64,000 nt of DNA from Chitinophaga sp. CB10 (GCA_001870995.2 MLAV02000011.1:124001-188000), one strand, 5' to 3'. Numbered from the stretch's first letter, positions 34,821 through 43,257 are shown. The notes: generated by a model from the letters alone, not told the origin. Numbers and translations: made by a program.

Positions 34821-34856
34821 TTAAATTATTTCTACCCGTTAAATTATTTCTACCCG
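34821..34856. repeat. 18-bp perfect tandem duplication in the merC leader
   Basis: Two identical copies of TTAAATTATTTCTACCCG (34821-34838 and 34839-34856) lie between the predicted merC transcription start and its ATG at 34817. The duplication lengthens the leader and may alter translation. Confidence 0.95.
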
Positions 34857-34857
34857 G

Positions 34858-34865
34858 CAAAAATA
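34858..34865 (-). promoter_or_regulatory. Predicted -7 box of merC-cobW
   Basis: TATTTTTG on the minus strand matches TAnnTTTG. The palindrome TGCAACAGAGTTGCA lies 10-24 bases upstream, between the -7 and -33 positions, which is where a repressor would block access. Confidence 0.55.
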
Positions 34866-34874
34866 TATTATTTT

Positions 34875-34889
34875 TGCAACAGAGTTGCA
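34875..34889. promoter_or_regulatory. Candidate Fur/Zur-type operator TGCAACAGAGTTGCA
   Basis: Six-base arms TGCAAC and GTTGCA are perfect inverted repeats with AGA between them. The site overlaps the spacer of the merC promoter and lies 117 bp before sco. A Fur-family gene sits one kilobase away, so that regulator is the natural candidate. Confidence 0.55.
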
Positions 34890-34967
34890 TTTTTATTTAA
34901 AATTTTCAGGTTTTGTTAAAACCAGCAAGGGCAGGAGCGGGATGATGGGCATCTGTCAAGTAAGTGC

Positions 34968-34975
34968 TACCTTTG
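34968..34975 (+). promoter_or_regulatory. Predicted -7 box of the second sco gene
   Basis: TACCTTTG matches TAnnTTTG and lies 31 bp before the ATG at 35006, giving a leader of about 24 nt. Confidence 0.6.
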
Positions 34976-35005
34976 TATATTGAACAAACTTTAGAAGAAA
35001 AGGCT

Positions 35006-35632
35006 ATGTCAAAGAAAACGATAGGTTTGACGATATTCTTTGTGGTATTGAGTATAGTGTTTTTGGGATATGCAGGATATGTCATCAAAGGCGAAAGGGG
35101 TACATTTTTCGGCGTGGAAAAATTACCGGTGCTGGGTTCACCGGGCCACACGGTTCCGGGGTTTTCTTTTACTGACCAGGAGGGCAATACCCGCACGCAG
35201 CACGATGTAAAAGGCAAAATTTACGTGTCCGAATACTTTTTCACCACCTGCACCGGCATCTGCCCGAAAATGAATGCCAACATGGAAAAGGTGTATAAGG
35301 AATACAAGGATAAACCGGATTTCCTGATACTTTCCCATACAGTGGACCCTGATCACGACAGCGTACCGGTGCTGAAGACCTATGCAGCCAAACACGGGGC
35401 CGACAGCAAAAACTGGTGGTTCCTCACCGGGGATAAAAAGCAACTCTACCGGCTGGCGCGCCAGGGTTACCTGGTGGATGACGGCACTCCCGGCGGCGAT
35501 GAAGACTTCGTTCATACCCAATGGTTTGCGCTGGTAGACAAGAAGGGGCAGATCCGCGGGCTGTACGAAGGCACCAAAACGCAGGATGTACAAAAGCTGA
35601 TCGTTGATATAGACCGATTAATGAAAGAATAA
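35006..35632 (+). CDS. SCO family copper chaperone, second copy
   Basis: The 208-residue protein has an N-terminal anchor (KTIGLTIFFVVLSIVFLGYAGYV) and a thioredoxin-like domain. The copper site is CTGIC near residue 83, and the His is in DFVHTQWFALVD near 169. The earlier ATG at 34964 falls before the predicted promoter box, so 35006 is preferred. This gene is outside the oxidase block and next to a Fur-family gene, so it may serve copper or redox balance rather than only CuA assembly. It is clearly different in sequence from the sco at 13016. Confidence 0.9.
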   Translation: MSKKTIGLTIFFVVLSIVFLGYAGYVIKGERGTFFGVEKLPVLGSPGHTVPGFSFTDQEGNTRTQHDVKGKIYVSEYFFTTCTGICPKMNANMEKVYKEYKDKPDFLILSHTVDPDHDSVPVLKTYAAKHGADSKNWWFLTGDKKQLYRLARQGYLVDDGTPGGDEDFVHTQWFALVDKKGQIRGLYEGTKTQDVQKLIVDIDRLMKE

Positions 35633-35643
35633 AGCTCTTGATT

Positions 35644-36078
35644 ATGGGCACCAAACAGCAAATATCAGAAAGGATCACGGCGCTGCTGAAAGAAAGTAAG
35701 CTGAGCGTGACAGAAACCAGGGTGAAGATCCTGGAGCTGTTCATGAAAAGCAATGGCGCGCTCGAACACAGTGACATTGAAACCCAAACCGGGCAGTCGT
35801 TTGACAGAGTAACGGTGTACCGTACCCTGCAAACTTTTCTAGATAAAGGAATTATTCATAAAATTCCAACAACTGACACATCTGTGCGTTATGCAGTATG
35901 TAAGTCGGAATGCTCGGAGCATGACCATCATGATCATCATGTGCATTTCAAGTGCGAAAGCTGTGGCACCACCACCTGCCTCGATGAAACGAATATCCCG
36001 GAAATCTCGCTGCCAAAGGGTTATGCAGCGCATAATGTGGAAGTAGTGGTGAGCGGGGTTTGCAAGACTTGTAAATAA
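35644..36078 (+). CDS. Fur family metal-responsive repressor (Zur-like)
   Basis: The 144-residue protein starts best at ATG 35644; a TTG two codons earlier is also in frame. The winged helix is at residues 10-85 (TETRVKILELF, SFDRVTVYRTLQTF). The metal-sensing part has the His-rich string HDHHDHHVHF (93-102). The structural zinc site is CESC (104-107) and CKTC (140-143). His-rich spacing resembles Zur or PerR more than iron Fur, but the metal cannot be fixed from sequence. It follows sco by 11 bp, and its stop is the first base of a 50-bp repeat array. Confidence 0.88.
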   Translation: MGTKQQISERITALLKESKLSVTETRVKILELFMKSNGALEHSDIETQTGQSFDRVTVYRTLQTFLDKGIIHKIPTTDTSVRYAVCKSECSEHDHHDHHVHFKCESCGTTTCLDETNIPEISLPKGYAAHNVEVVVSGVCKTCK

Positions 36079-36370
36079 CCGGATGGGGGTAAATTTTCTG
36101 GTTGGATTTGTAGGTGGAGAATAATGAGATAGGTTTAAGATATAATCCGGTTGGATTGTTTGTGAAGAAATAACCAGATGGGTTTAAGATATTATCCGGT
36201 TGGATTTGTTTGTGAAGAAATAACCAGATGGGTTTAAGATATTATCCGGTTCAATTTGTTGGTGAAGAAATAACCAGATAGGTTTAAGATATTATCCGAT
36301 TCAATTTGTTTGTGAAAAAGTAACCAGATAAGTCCAAGATATTATCCGATTCAATTTGTTTGTGAAAAAA
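36076..36370. repeat. Six tandem copies of a 50-bp repeat
   Basis: Units start with TAACC and run to about TGTGAAGAAA. Copy boundaries are 36076, 36122, 36171, 36221, 36271 and 36321. Copies 3 to 6 are nearly identical; copy 1 is badly degenerate and copy 2 is 49 bp. The first copy overlaps the fur-like gene's stop codon, and the last touches a terminator. No spacers are present, so this is a minisatellite, not a CRISPR. It fills the gap between two convergent genes. Confidence 0.95.
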
Positions 36371-36393
36371 GCCGGTCCACATGGACCGGCTTT
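36368..36393 (-). terminator. Terminator of the M3 peptidase gene
   Basis: Perfect 11-bp arms (36368-36378 with 36383-36393) and loop ACAT are followed on the minus strand by a T tract. It lies 15 bp beyond the peptidase stop. Confidence 0.9.
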
Positions 36394-36408
36394 CCTGCTT
36401 TATATGGC

Positions 36409-38130
36409 CTAAAGTTTATCCATTTCCTGTTTTACGAAATCTGCCAGGTCCTTTACATAAGCCGGCGAGAAGTCGAATTTAATACCCGCCGCCTTGTACA
36501 GTTCAGGCAGCGTTTTGGTGCCGCCCAGGCTCAGCGCGGCCACGTAGTTATCCAGCGCCTGCTGCGGGTTTTCCTTGTATTGCTTCCACATGGCGATGGC
36601 GCCCAGCTGCGCAATACCGTATTCGATATAGTAAAACGGTACTTCGAAGAGGTGGAGCTGCCGCTGCCAGGCCGTTTCGCGAAAAGCTTCCAGGCCTGAC
36701 CAATCCACCACGTTAGGGGAAAACTCGTCCTGGATCTCATTCCATTTGGCCGTGCGATCTGCTGCGGTATGGTCCGGATGCTCATATACCCAATGCTGGA
36801 ATTTATCGATAATGGCGATCCATGGGAAAATGCTGATGGAGCGCTCGAGTTGCTGGCGTTTGGCGCGGCGGAGTTCCTCCTCGTTGTCGAAGAAGATATG
36901 CCAGTGGTCCATGGTGAAGAGTTCCATGCTCATACTGGCCACTTCGGCAATTTCCATCGGGTATTCCTTAAAGGCCGCCAGTGGCAGGTTATGCGCCAGG
37001 AAGGAATGTACGGCATGGCCGCCTTCATGCACCATGGTGGTGAGGTCGCGCATCTGGCCGGCGGCATTCATGAAGATGAACGGCACGCCGGTTTCCGCCA
37101 GCGGACAGTTGTAACCGCCGGGGGCTTTGCCTTTGCGGCTTTCCAGGTCCAGGTGTTTCATTTGCTTCATTACCCGGAGGCAGTTGCCAAAGAAAGGCCC
37201 CAGTTCGTCGAAAGTTTTGGTGGCTTTATCCACCAGTTCATCGCCGGTATGGAATGGCTCCAGTGGTTTTACGCCTTCCGGTTCCGCATCGGTATCCCAG
37301 GGGCGCAGGGTATTCAGTTCCAGCCGGCGGCGCTGGTATTCCAGGATATCCTTCACCAGCGGCACGATATGCGTTTTTACAGCTTCGTGAAACTGGAAGC
37401 AGTCTTCCTTGGTATAGTCGAAACGGCCCAGCTCCACGAACTTATAATCGCGGTAGTTGGCGTAGCCTGCGTTTTTGGCTACCTGGTCGCGTTTGAGTAC
37501 CAGTTCGGTATATAATTTATCCAGGGCTTCGCGGTCCTGCAGGCGGCGTTCGCCGGTTTTCATGAACACTTCTTCGCGCAGGGCCCTGTCGCTGCTTTGC
37601 AGGAATTTAGCCGCCTGTTGCAGCGTATATTCCTGGCCGTTAACCGTTACGGTTTGTTTGCCGGAGATGGCGCCGTATTGCTGGGCGGTAACGCTCAGCT
37701 CTGCCTGCAGGGGGATGTTCTCCTCCCGGAAGAGTTTTACCTGCTTTTCTACATTGCGGAGGTAGGTTTTATACAGTTCCTGGTCCAGCTCTTTCAGGTA
37801 AGGGCTGGCCAGCAGCTTTTTATTGATGGCATCTGCATAAGGCTGCATTTTGGGTTGTATTTCCATGCAGAAGAAGGCAAATGCTTCCTCGAGGGATTTA
37901 TCAGTGGTATCGCAGGTCATGCGGATCTGGCGCCAGCAGGCGTCCTCACTGATTACCGCTTCGAGTTCGTTGATATCTTTGAGCCATTTTTCCAGTTCGG
38001 CTACGTTGCTGATGGGGCGTTGCTGCAGTTCATCGTAATAGGGCTGCAGTGCTTCCCAGGTGGTCACTTTAAAATCTTCGGGGAGAAAGTGACGGGGAGT
38101 TTTCTTAATGTCTGCGCTTAAATTCTTCAT
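36409..38130 (-). CDS. M3 family oligoendopeptidase
   Basis: The 573-residue zinc peptidase has the HExxH site as HEGGHAVHSF near residue 370, with the third ligand Glu in EIAEVASMSMELF about 25 residues later, as in PepF-like enzymes. It degrades short peptides in the cytoplasm. The N-terminal helical part begins LSADIKKTPRHFLPEDF and contains the M3 inner domain. There is no signal peptide. It stands between the 50-bp repeat array and the DUF5606 gene. Confidence 0.92.
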   Translation of the reverse strand: MKNLSADIKKTPRHFLPEDFKVTTWEALQPYYDELQQRPISNVAELEKWLKDINELEAVISEDACWRQIRMTCDTTDKSLEEAFAFFCMEIQPKMQPYADAINKKLLASPYLKELDQELYKTYLRNVEKQVKLFREENIPLQAELSVTAQQYGAISGKQTVTVNGQEYTLQQAAKFLQSSDRALREEVFMKTGERRLQDREALDKLYTELVLKRDQVAKNAGYANYRDYKFVELGRFDYTKEDCFQFHEAVKTHIVPLVKDILEYQRRRLELNTLRPWDTDAEPEGVKPLEPFHTGDELVDKATKTFDELGPFFGNCLRVMKQMKHLDLESRKGKAPGGYNCPLAETGVPFIFMNAAGQMRDLTTMVHEGGHAVHSFLAHNLPLAAFKEYPMEIAEVASMSMELFTMDHWHIFFDNEEELRRAKRQQLERSISIFPWIAIIDKFQHWVYEHPDHTAADRTAKWNEIQDEFSPNVVDWSGLEAFRETAWQRQLHLFEVPFYYIEYGIAQLGAIAMWKQYKENPQQALDNYVAALSLGGTKTLPELYKAAGIKFDFSPAYVKDLADFVKQEMDKL

Positions 38131-38146
38131 CTTACTAAAATAAAAA

Positions 38147-38176
38147 ATTCCAGGCTTCCCGAGGGCAGCCTGGAAT
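38147..38176 (-). terminator. Terminator of the DUF5606 gene
   Basis: Perfect 10-bp arms with a 10-nt loop lie 26 bp past the DUF5606 stop. TTTTTTATTTT follows on the minus strand, ending before the M3 gene start. Confidence 0.85.
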
Positions 38177-38201
38177 AATAGTTATGTTAAAAATCCGGAG
38201 A

Positions 38202-38882
38202 TTACTCTTCGGTTTTCTTTTTGCGTGGTTTAGCGGCTTTTTTAGGCTCTTCACCTTCAGCGGCTTCTTCTTTTTTAGCTTTCGCAGCTTTTTTAGGTTT
38301 TTCTTCACCTGCAGCCTCTTCGCCTTCAGCTTTCGCTGCTTTCTTAGCGCGTGGCTTTTTAGGTTTTTCCTCTTCGGCTACTGCGGTAGCTTCAGCAGGA
38401 GCAGCTGCGGCTGCTTTGGTTTTTTTCTCCTTTGCCGGAGCAGCGGCAACTTCTTCAGCTACTGCTTCTTCAGCGCCTTCTTCTGCCAGAATTTCTTCAA
38501 ATTTCAACAGGTTATTGGCTTTCAGGATGGCATACCATTTAACCATTTTTTTCATATCGCTCACATACACCCTGTCTTCATCGAAGTCAGGATATACATT
38601 CTTGAAGTAGGCTTTGATAGCATTGTTATCAGCTTTCGCATCCAGTGGAGGGAAGGCTGCAGCTTTTTCGTCCATCGCTTTGAAAACTTCCGCCAGGTTT
38701 ACGTTTTCGCCGGTGGTAAAAACTTCAATACTTTCCAGTGGAGTAAAATTATGCACGCGGGAAGACACAAACCTGGTGCTTTTATCTTCCAGTGACCTAA
38801 CGATGGCGCCATCTTGTTTGCTGGCTATTAACTGAAACAAACCGCCCAATCCGGTTACTGCAACAATTTCTCTGTACTGCAT
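38202..38882 (-). CDS. DUF5606 protein with basic/acidic low-complexity tail
   Basis: The start at 38882 gives 226 residues beginning MQYREIVAVTGLGGLFQLI, matching DUF5606 of Bacteroidota (role unknown). The domain covers about 1-135, including STRFVSSRVHNFTPLESI. Residues 140-226 are Ala/Lys/Glu-rich with repeats such as KKAAKAK and EGEEP, like histone H1 or chromatin-linked tails, which could bind nucleic acids. A possible earlier ATG at 38939 would add 19 hydrophobic residues; the family match starts at the later one. Confidence 0.82.
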   Translation of the reverse strand: MQYREIVAVTGLGGLFQLIASKQDGAIVRSLEDKSTRFVSSRVHNFTPLESIEVFTTGENVNLAEVFKAMDEKAAAFPPLDAKADNNAIKAYFKNVYPDFDEDRVYVSDMKKMVKWYAILKANNLLKFEEILAEEGAEEAVAEEVAAAPAKEKKTKAAAAAPAEATAVAEEEKPKKPRAKKAAKAEGEEAAGEEKPKKAAKAKKEEAAEGEEPKKAAKPRKKKTEE

Positions 38883-38976
38883 GTTCAAATTTTTAGGAAG
38901 CGCAAATATAAATAATTCTAATAGATTGCCCACTGACAAATTTACCGTTGCAATATGCGGTTGTCAGCAAGCCGGA

Positions 38977-40704
38977 TCAATTCAAATTTCTTGCCATCAC
39001 AACCGGCTCTTTCCAAAGCCGGTTCTGACCTTTGGGGTTAAATATTTCGATTAAAAATATATAAACACCTGCCGGCAAAAGTACTTTTTTTTCATCACAT
39101 CCGTCCCAGGTCCAGGTGGCAACACCGGATAACAGTTGGTTCCTGACCAATGTACGTATATGCCTGCCTGTTATATCGTATATCGCTACGGTTCCCATCC
39201 ACTGCTGGTTTCCCAGCTCGAGGGTACAGGCAGCCACCTGCTGGCCAAGGCTGGATTGCGGCGTAAAAAAAGGCGACATACTACTGATTTTTGGCGCCTC
39301 GCCCGCGCCGGCGGTCGCTGCGTTGATCCATCCCGGGGTGGCGTACCCTTCGTTGGATGGGGTGGAAGCCCAGTTTTCCGGGATTTCCGCCGGGCGCTCA
39401 AAACTAATCCTTGCCAGTGAGATGCCTTCGCCGTCGCGCAATAGCCGGAAATGCCAGTCGGGGCTGTATTTCAGCACATCCTGCACAACGGAGTCCGCGG
39501 AGAGGAGCTGCAACTGCCCGCCGGCCACGTAGGTAGCCGGCATATTGATTTCCTGTATGCCCCGGGGCTGCCTGCACGGGTACTTGCCGCACAGCGCCAA
39601 AGCGTTGGAAGTGAAGGCCAGGCATTGGCCCGGGAGGAGGAGGCGGTGATCGTTACTTAGCCGTTTGCCGGCATCGGCGCTTCCATCTCCCCTGATATTC
39701 CGGAATATACACTGCTGCAGGTCTACCGCATGCAGTCCGTTGTTTACCACCTCCACAAAAGCGGGCGCCTCTTTGCCGGGGTCAAAGAGTACCTCGCTGA
39801 AACGCAGCTGCCCGGTAGCCGCGGGTAAGGGGAGGGCTAACGGCATATCCGTGTACGCCAGGCTTTCCAGGCCGGTGCAGCTGATAAGTTTTTTGGTATG
39901 AAGGAGGTATTGCTGCCCCGGCAGCAATGGCATCTCCCATTCCACTAACACCCTGTCAAACAGGGGCGGTGTAACAGTTACCCGATGGGGTTTGCCTACG
40001 CCGGCCATCCCGGCGGTAGTCAGTTCGTAATTGGCCGGATCGGCTGCTGCTGCACTATCCAGCGGTATGGCAAAAACCAGTTGGGAATGTTGACTATCCG
40101 GCATAGCGCTGTACAGCAGGTCAGGCCGCAAATGCTCATCCCAGTCAGCCGCAGCGGCATTCAAACTCCCCGGCGTGCCGCCCGCCTCCGCCGTACTGGC
40201 CCGCCAGTTGGATTTCCCTGCGCAGGGAACAGCATCGTTCACCATTTCCAGGCTGTAGCCGCCGTCATCCCTGGCGGGATGGCCATACCAGCTACGGTTA
40301 TACGAAACGGCATGTATCACCTCCCGCTGCGGATTATATAATACGATCAACCCTGTATCATCCGCAATGGGTAACCAGCGCGGCAAAGGGATAGTATTGG
40401 CATGCAAAAAGCTGTCCGCCGCAGCCTGCGGGCACAATAGTCCCGGCCCCCCAGGCGGCAGGGTGACTGCGGGCAACATTACCTCGCGGCTGTTTACCTT
40501 TAAAATGCAACCCTTCAGCGGTAGCGGGTAATTTGTCCGGTTCAGTATTTCCAGGTATTCCACCGGCGGAAGGCCCTTTACCGGCGTAGGTTTGGCCATG
40601 ATCTCATGAATCGCCAGGTCATGGATATGTGGAATAATTGAATCTGTGTACAGGAAAAGCGTTGTATGCATGACCAATGCATGACAAACAAGGGTTAAAA
40701 ACAT
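38977..40704 (-). CDS. Secreted lamin-tail domain protein with FlgD-like C-terminus
   Basis: The 575-residue protein has a hydrophobic start (FLTLVCHALVMHTTLFLY) and a first lamin-tail domain at about 30-180 (IHEIMAKPTPVKGLPPVEYLEI to WRASTAEAGGTPGSLNA). A second LTD-like segment lies around 300-460 (LRFSEVLFDPGKEAPAFVEVVN, WASTPSNEGYATPGW). A C-terminal segment (YDITGRHIRTLVRNQ, TWDGCDEKKVLLPAGVYIFLIE) follows, the FlgD-Ig/type IX secretion pattern. It is likely secreted or surface-bound; the target is unknown. It faces asd head to head. Confidence 0.8.
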   Translation of the reverse strand: MFLTLVCHALVMHTTLFLYTDSIIPHIHDLAIHEIMAKPTPVKGLPPVEYLEILNRTNYPLPLKGCILKVNSREVMLPAVTLPPGGPGLLCPQAAADSFLHANTIPLPRWLPIADDTGLIVLYNPQREVIHAVSYNRSWYGHPARDDGGYSLEMVNDAVPCAGKSNWRASTAEAGGTPGSLNAAAADWDEHLRPDLLYSAMPDSQHSQLVFAIPLDSAAAADPANYELTTAGMAGVGKPHRVTVTPPLFDRVLVEWEMPLLPGQQYLLHTKKLISCTGLESLAYTDMPLALPLPAATGQLRFSEVLFDPGKEAPAFVEVVNNGLHAVDLQQCIFRNIRGDGSADAGKRLSNDHRLLLPGQCLAFTSNALALCGKYPCRQPRGIQEINMPATYVAGGQLQLLSADSVVQDVLKYSPDWHFRLLRDGEGISLARISFERPAEIPENWASTPSNEGYATPGWINAATAGAGEAPKISSMSPFFTPQSSLGQQVAACTLELGNQQWMGTVAIYDITGRHIRTLVRNQLLSGVATWTWDGCDEKKVLLPAGVYIFLIEIFNPKGQNRLWKEPVVMARNLN

Positions 40705-40820
40705 AATAAAATAATTTAAAGAGAGGTTGAATTTACAGCACTTGAAAAGGTAATTCCTTTAGCAGATGTTAATGGCTGATAAAAACATGACAGAGATTAT
40801 GAAAAGAGCCAATGATATAT

Positions 40821-40828
40821 TAATTTTG
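40821..40828 (+). promoter_or_regulatory. Predicted -7 box of asd
   Basis: TAATTTTG matches TAnnTTTG and is 31 bp before the asd ATG, giving a leader of about 24 nt. Confidence 0.6.
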
Positions 40829-40858
40829 GCCTTCCTAAAAATTAAAATGTAAAATAAA

Positions 40859-41848
40859 ATGAAAGTTGCCGTAGTAGGAGCTACCGGACTGGTAGGCTCA
40901 AAAATGTTACAAGTGCTGACAGAAAGGAATTTCCCTGTCACAGAATTGATTCCAGTGGCTTCAGAGAAGTCAGTAGGTAAGGAAGTAACATTTAAGGGCA
41001 AGGGCTATAAGGTGGTTAGTGCAGATACGGCAATTGCCATGAAACCAAATGTAGCGATCTTCTCCGCCGGCGGTAGCACTTCTTTGGAGTGGGCGCCTAA
41101 ATTCGCCGCAGCGGGCATTACGGTGATCGACAACTCCAGCGCATGGCGTATGGACCCCACCAAAAAACTGGTAGTACCGGAAGTAAACGGGGACGCGCTG
41201 ACGCCTGAAGATAAAATCATTGCAAACCCTAACTGCTCTACCATCCAGATGGTATTGGTATTAAAACCATTGCACGAGCAATATAAAATCAAACGCGTAG
41301 TAGTTTCCACTTACCAGTCAGTAACCGGTACCGGCGTTAAAGCGGTAAACCAGTTGATGAATGAAAGGCAGGGCATCCAGGGCGAAATGGCGTATGCTTA
41401 CCCGATCGACCTGAACGTTATTCCTCAGATCGACGTATTTCTCGACAACGGCTATACGAAAGAGGAAATGAAAATGACCAACGAAACCAAAAAGATCATG
41501 GGCGACGACCAGATACAGGTAACGGCAACCACTGTACGAATTCCTGTAATGGGCGGTCATAGCGAAGCGGTAAATATCGAGTTTGATAAGGAATACGAAT
41601 TGGCGGATATCCGTTCCATACTGGCTAAAACGCCAGGCGTGATCGTGGTAGACAACCCTTCCAAAGCCGAGTATCCAATGCCTAAGGATGCGCATGATAA
41701 AGACGAAGTTTTTGTAGGCCGCATCCGCAGGGATGAAACCCAGCCTAAAACCGTGAACATGTGGATAGTAGCGGATAACCTGAGAAAAGGCGCTGCTACC
41801 AACGCCGTTCAGATCGCAGAGTACCTGCTGGCTAAAAACTGGCTGTAG
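40859..41848 (+). CDS. asd: Aspartate-semialdehyde dehydrogenase
   Basis: The 329-residue enzyme makes aspartate semialdehyde from aspartyl phosphate with NADPH, for lysine, methionine, threonine and diaminopimelate. The Rossmann motif is AVVGATGLVGSKMLQVL at the N-terminus. The catalytic Cys is in IANPNCSTIQMVL near residue 128, and the conserved basic His is in VMGGHSEAV. The C-terminal helix SALKGTNA-like text reads RKGAATNAVQIAEYL. It has its own promoter and a strong terminator, so it is monocistronic. Confidence 0.96.
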   Translation: MKVAVVGATGLVGSKMLQVLTERNFPVTELIPVASEKSVGKEVTFKGKGYKVVSADTAIAMKPNVAIFSAGGSTSLEWAPKFAAAGITVIDNSSAWRMDPTKKLVVPEVNGDALTPEDKIIANPNCSTIQMVLVLKPLHEQYKIKRVVVSTYQSVTGTGVKAVNQLMNERQGIQGEMAYAYPIDLNVIPQIDVFLDNGYTKEEMKMTNETKKIMGDDQIQVTATTVRIPVMGGHSEAVNIEFDKEYELADIRSILAKTPGVIVVDNPSKAEYPMPKDAHDKDEVFVGRIRRDETQPKTVNMWIVADNLRKGAATNAVQIAEYLLAKNWL

Positions 41849-41937
41849 TCATACTGTTGTGCTATGCCCCGCTTCCAAAATAAGGGCGGCGCCTTAGTAC
41901 CGGTAACGGATAAACGAAGAATTATTTATAACATATT

Positions 41938-41970
41938 AAAAGCAAGCGAATTACCGCTTGCTTTTTTTTA
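41938..41970 (+). terminator. Terminator of asd
   Basis: Arms AAGCAAGCG and CGCTTGCTT enclose AATTAC and lead into eight T residues, about 90 bp downstream of the asd stop. The remaining sequence 41971-42155 is AT-rich and holds no recognised feature. Confidence 0.9.
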
Positions 41971-42155
41971 TTCTTTTTATAATAACATAACTTTCGACGT
42001 GTAAAAATTACACGGAAGTAGTATTGATTTGTGGTAGATAAAATTCAATTTTGGTATTAATAATCCTATGCCAGCTAAACTGATTCTGAGTAGTCCGATT
42101 TTAGAGCGCGTGTGAACTTTTTCGCTATTGTCTAACGAAAACACCCTTAAGTCCT

Positions 42156-42407
42156 ATGAAAACCAACACCAATCGTGAGCTTTTGTTAATGCACAAGTTT
42201 ACCGAAGAGTGGAGCAGTAACTTTTCCTCCCAGGTATCCAGGATCATGAACATTGTTGATCAGCAGGATACATTGGACGGCATTATTCCAATTGTAGAAG
42301 TAGCTAATGTTTACAATCAAAAATTTGCACACACCAGAACTGATAAGGAAGAACTCCTGAAAAGCAGGAAAGCGCGACCTTTTGAGTTTCTGATCCACAA
42401 GAATTAA
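42156..42407 (+). CDS. Hypothetical protein, 83 residues
   Basis: I do not recognise this short protein. It begins MKTNTNRELLLMHKFTEEW and is mostly helical and hydrophilic, with no signal peptide or membrane segment. A basic stretch LLKSRKARPFEFLIHKN ends it. It has a proper ATG, codon use like its neighbours, and a long 21-bp inverted repeat 17 bp after the stop. Its upstream stretch 41971-42155 shows no clear promoter. Confidence 0.6.
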   Translation: MKTNTNRELLLMHKFTEEWSSNFSSQVSRIMNIVDQQDTLDGIIPIVEVANVYNQKFAHTRTDKEELLKSRKARPFEFLIHKN

Positions 42408-42424
42408 GGGTTTTTTATGGCCGG

Positions 42425-42478
42425 CTGCAATTTATTAACCGGGCGGGATCAATCCATCGCCCGGTTAATAAATTGCAG
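42425..42478. terminator. Perfect 21-bp inverted repeat overlapping the DUF2461 gene end
   Basis: The two 21-base arms (42425-42445 and 42458-42478) are exact complements around a 12-nt loop. The right arm is the coding end of the minus-strand DUF2461 gene, whose stop is in the loop region; the left arm is untranslated. It is a likely bidirectional terminator. Confidence 0.85.
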
Positions 42479-43108
42479 CAAGGGTTGCATCAGGGAAAAT
42501 GTCTTGAGTATATCTCTAACCAGCGCAGGCTGAACTACTGCATCGTCCGGGAGCGTACGGGTGACCACCAGGCTTTTGAGCCGGAGGTAGGCAATGGCCG
42601 GGTTGTCCGGCTGGTAGCCCTGCGGCGCTGTTTTCAGGGATTCCCCTTCTATCTTCCCGAAATGTTTGATAAACTCTTTATTGGAAATGATGCTTTCGAA
42701 TTCCTCGAAATTGTAGTCAATTTCCTGCCTGACCTTTTTCAGTACCGGGGCGGGGGGCATCCAGAGGCCGCCACCGGCAAAACTGTTTCCGCCGGGCTCC
42801 AGGTGGAAATAATAACCCGCCAGCGGCGATTTCTTGCCACCCTGCTGGAAAGCAGCGCCCATATTCGTTTTATAAGGCGTCTTGTCCTTGGAGAACCTCA
42901 CATCTTTATATATCCTGAAAACGCAATCTTTTACCTGTAACCCTGCCAGGGTGGGGTCCTGCTTTTGCAGGCCGTCAATCACCTGCTGCACCAGCGTTTC
43001 AAAATCCTCTTTGGCAGCTTCATATTCCTGCCGGTGATCATCAAACCAGGGTTTGGTATTATGTTGTTTTAAAGTCCGCAGAAACTTTAACGTGGAAGAC
43101 TGTAACAT
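42449..43108 (-). CDS. DUF2461 domain protein (TIGR02453)
   Basis: The 219-residue protein has the family's opening TLKFLRTLKQHNTKPWFDDHRQEYE and the central FRIYKDVRFSKDKTPYKTN, then YYFHLEPGGNSFAGGGLWMP. The function of the family is not known. It has no signal peptide. Its C-terminal eight codons coincide with one arm of a perfect 21-bp inverted repeat, so its end is both coding and structural. Confidence 0.92.
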   Translation of the reverse strand: MLQSSTLKFLRTLKQHNTKPWFDDHRQEYEAAKEDFETLVQQVIDGLQKQDPTLAGLQVKDCVFRIYKDVRFSKDKTPYKTNMGAAFQQGGKKSPLAGYYFHLEPGGNSFAGGGLWMPPAPVLKKVRQEIDYNFEEFESIISNKEFIKHFGKIEGESLKTAPQGYQPDNPAIAYLRLKSLVVTRTLPDDAVVQPALVRDILKTFSLMQPLLQFINRAMD

Positions 43109-43257
43109 TATCGGGAATTAATTTTTCCCAAGATAATAATTGTTACGAAGAAGTGCATCCTGTTCCCCATAACAAGTGGGAAACCCTGCGGAGCCAGGGG
43201 CGGCCGCAGGGCATTTTCTCATAAAAGCAGCAGGCAGGTTATAATCCTTCGTAGGTG

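Noticed and set aside
36076..36370. CRISPR array
   Set aside because: The units are contiguous 50-bp copies with no unique spacers, they diverge gradually and no cas gene is near, so it is a tandem minisatellite.
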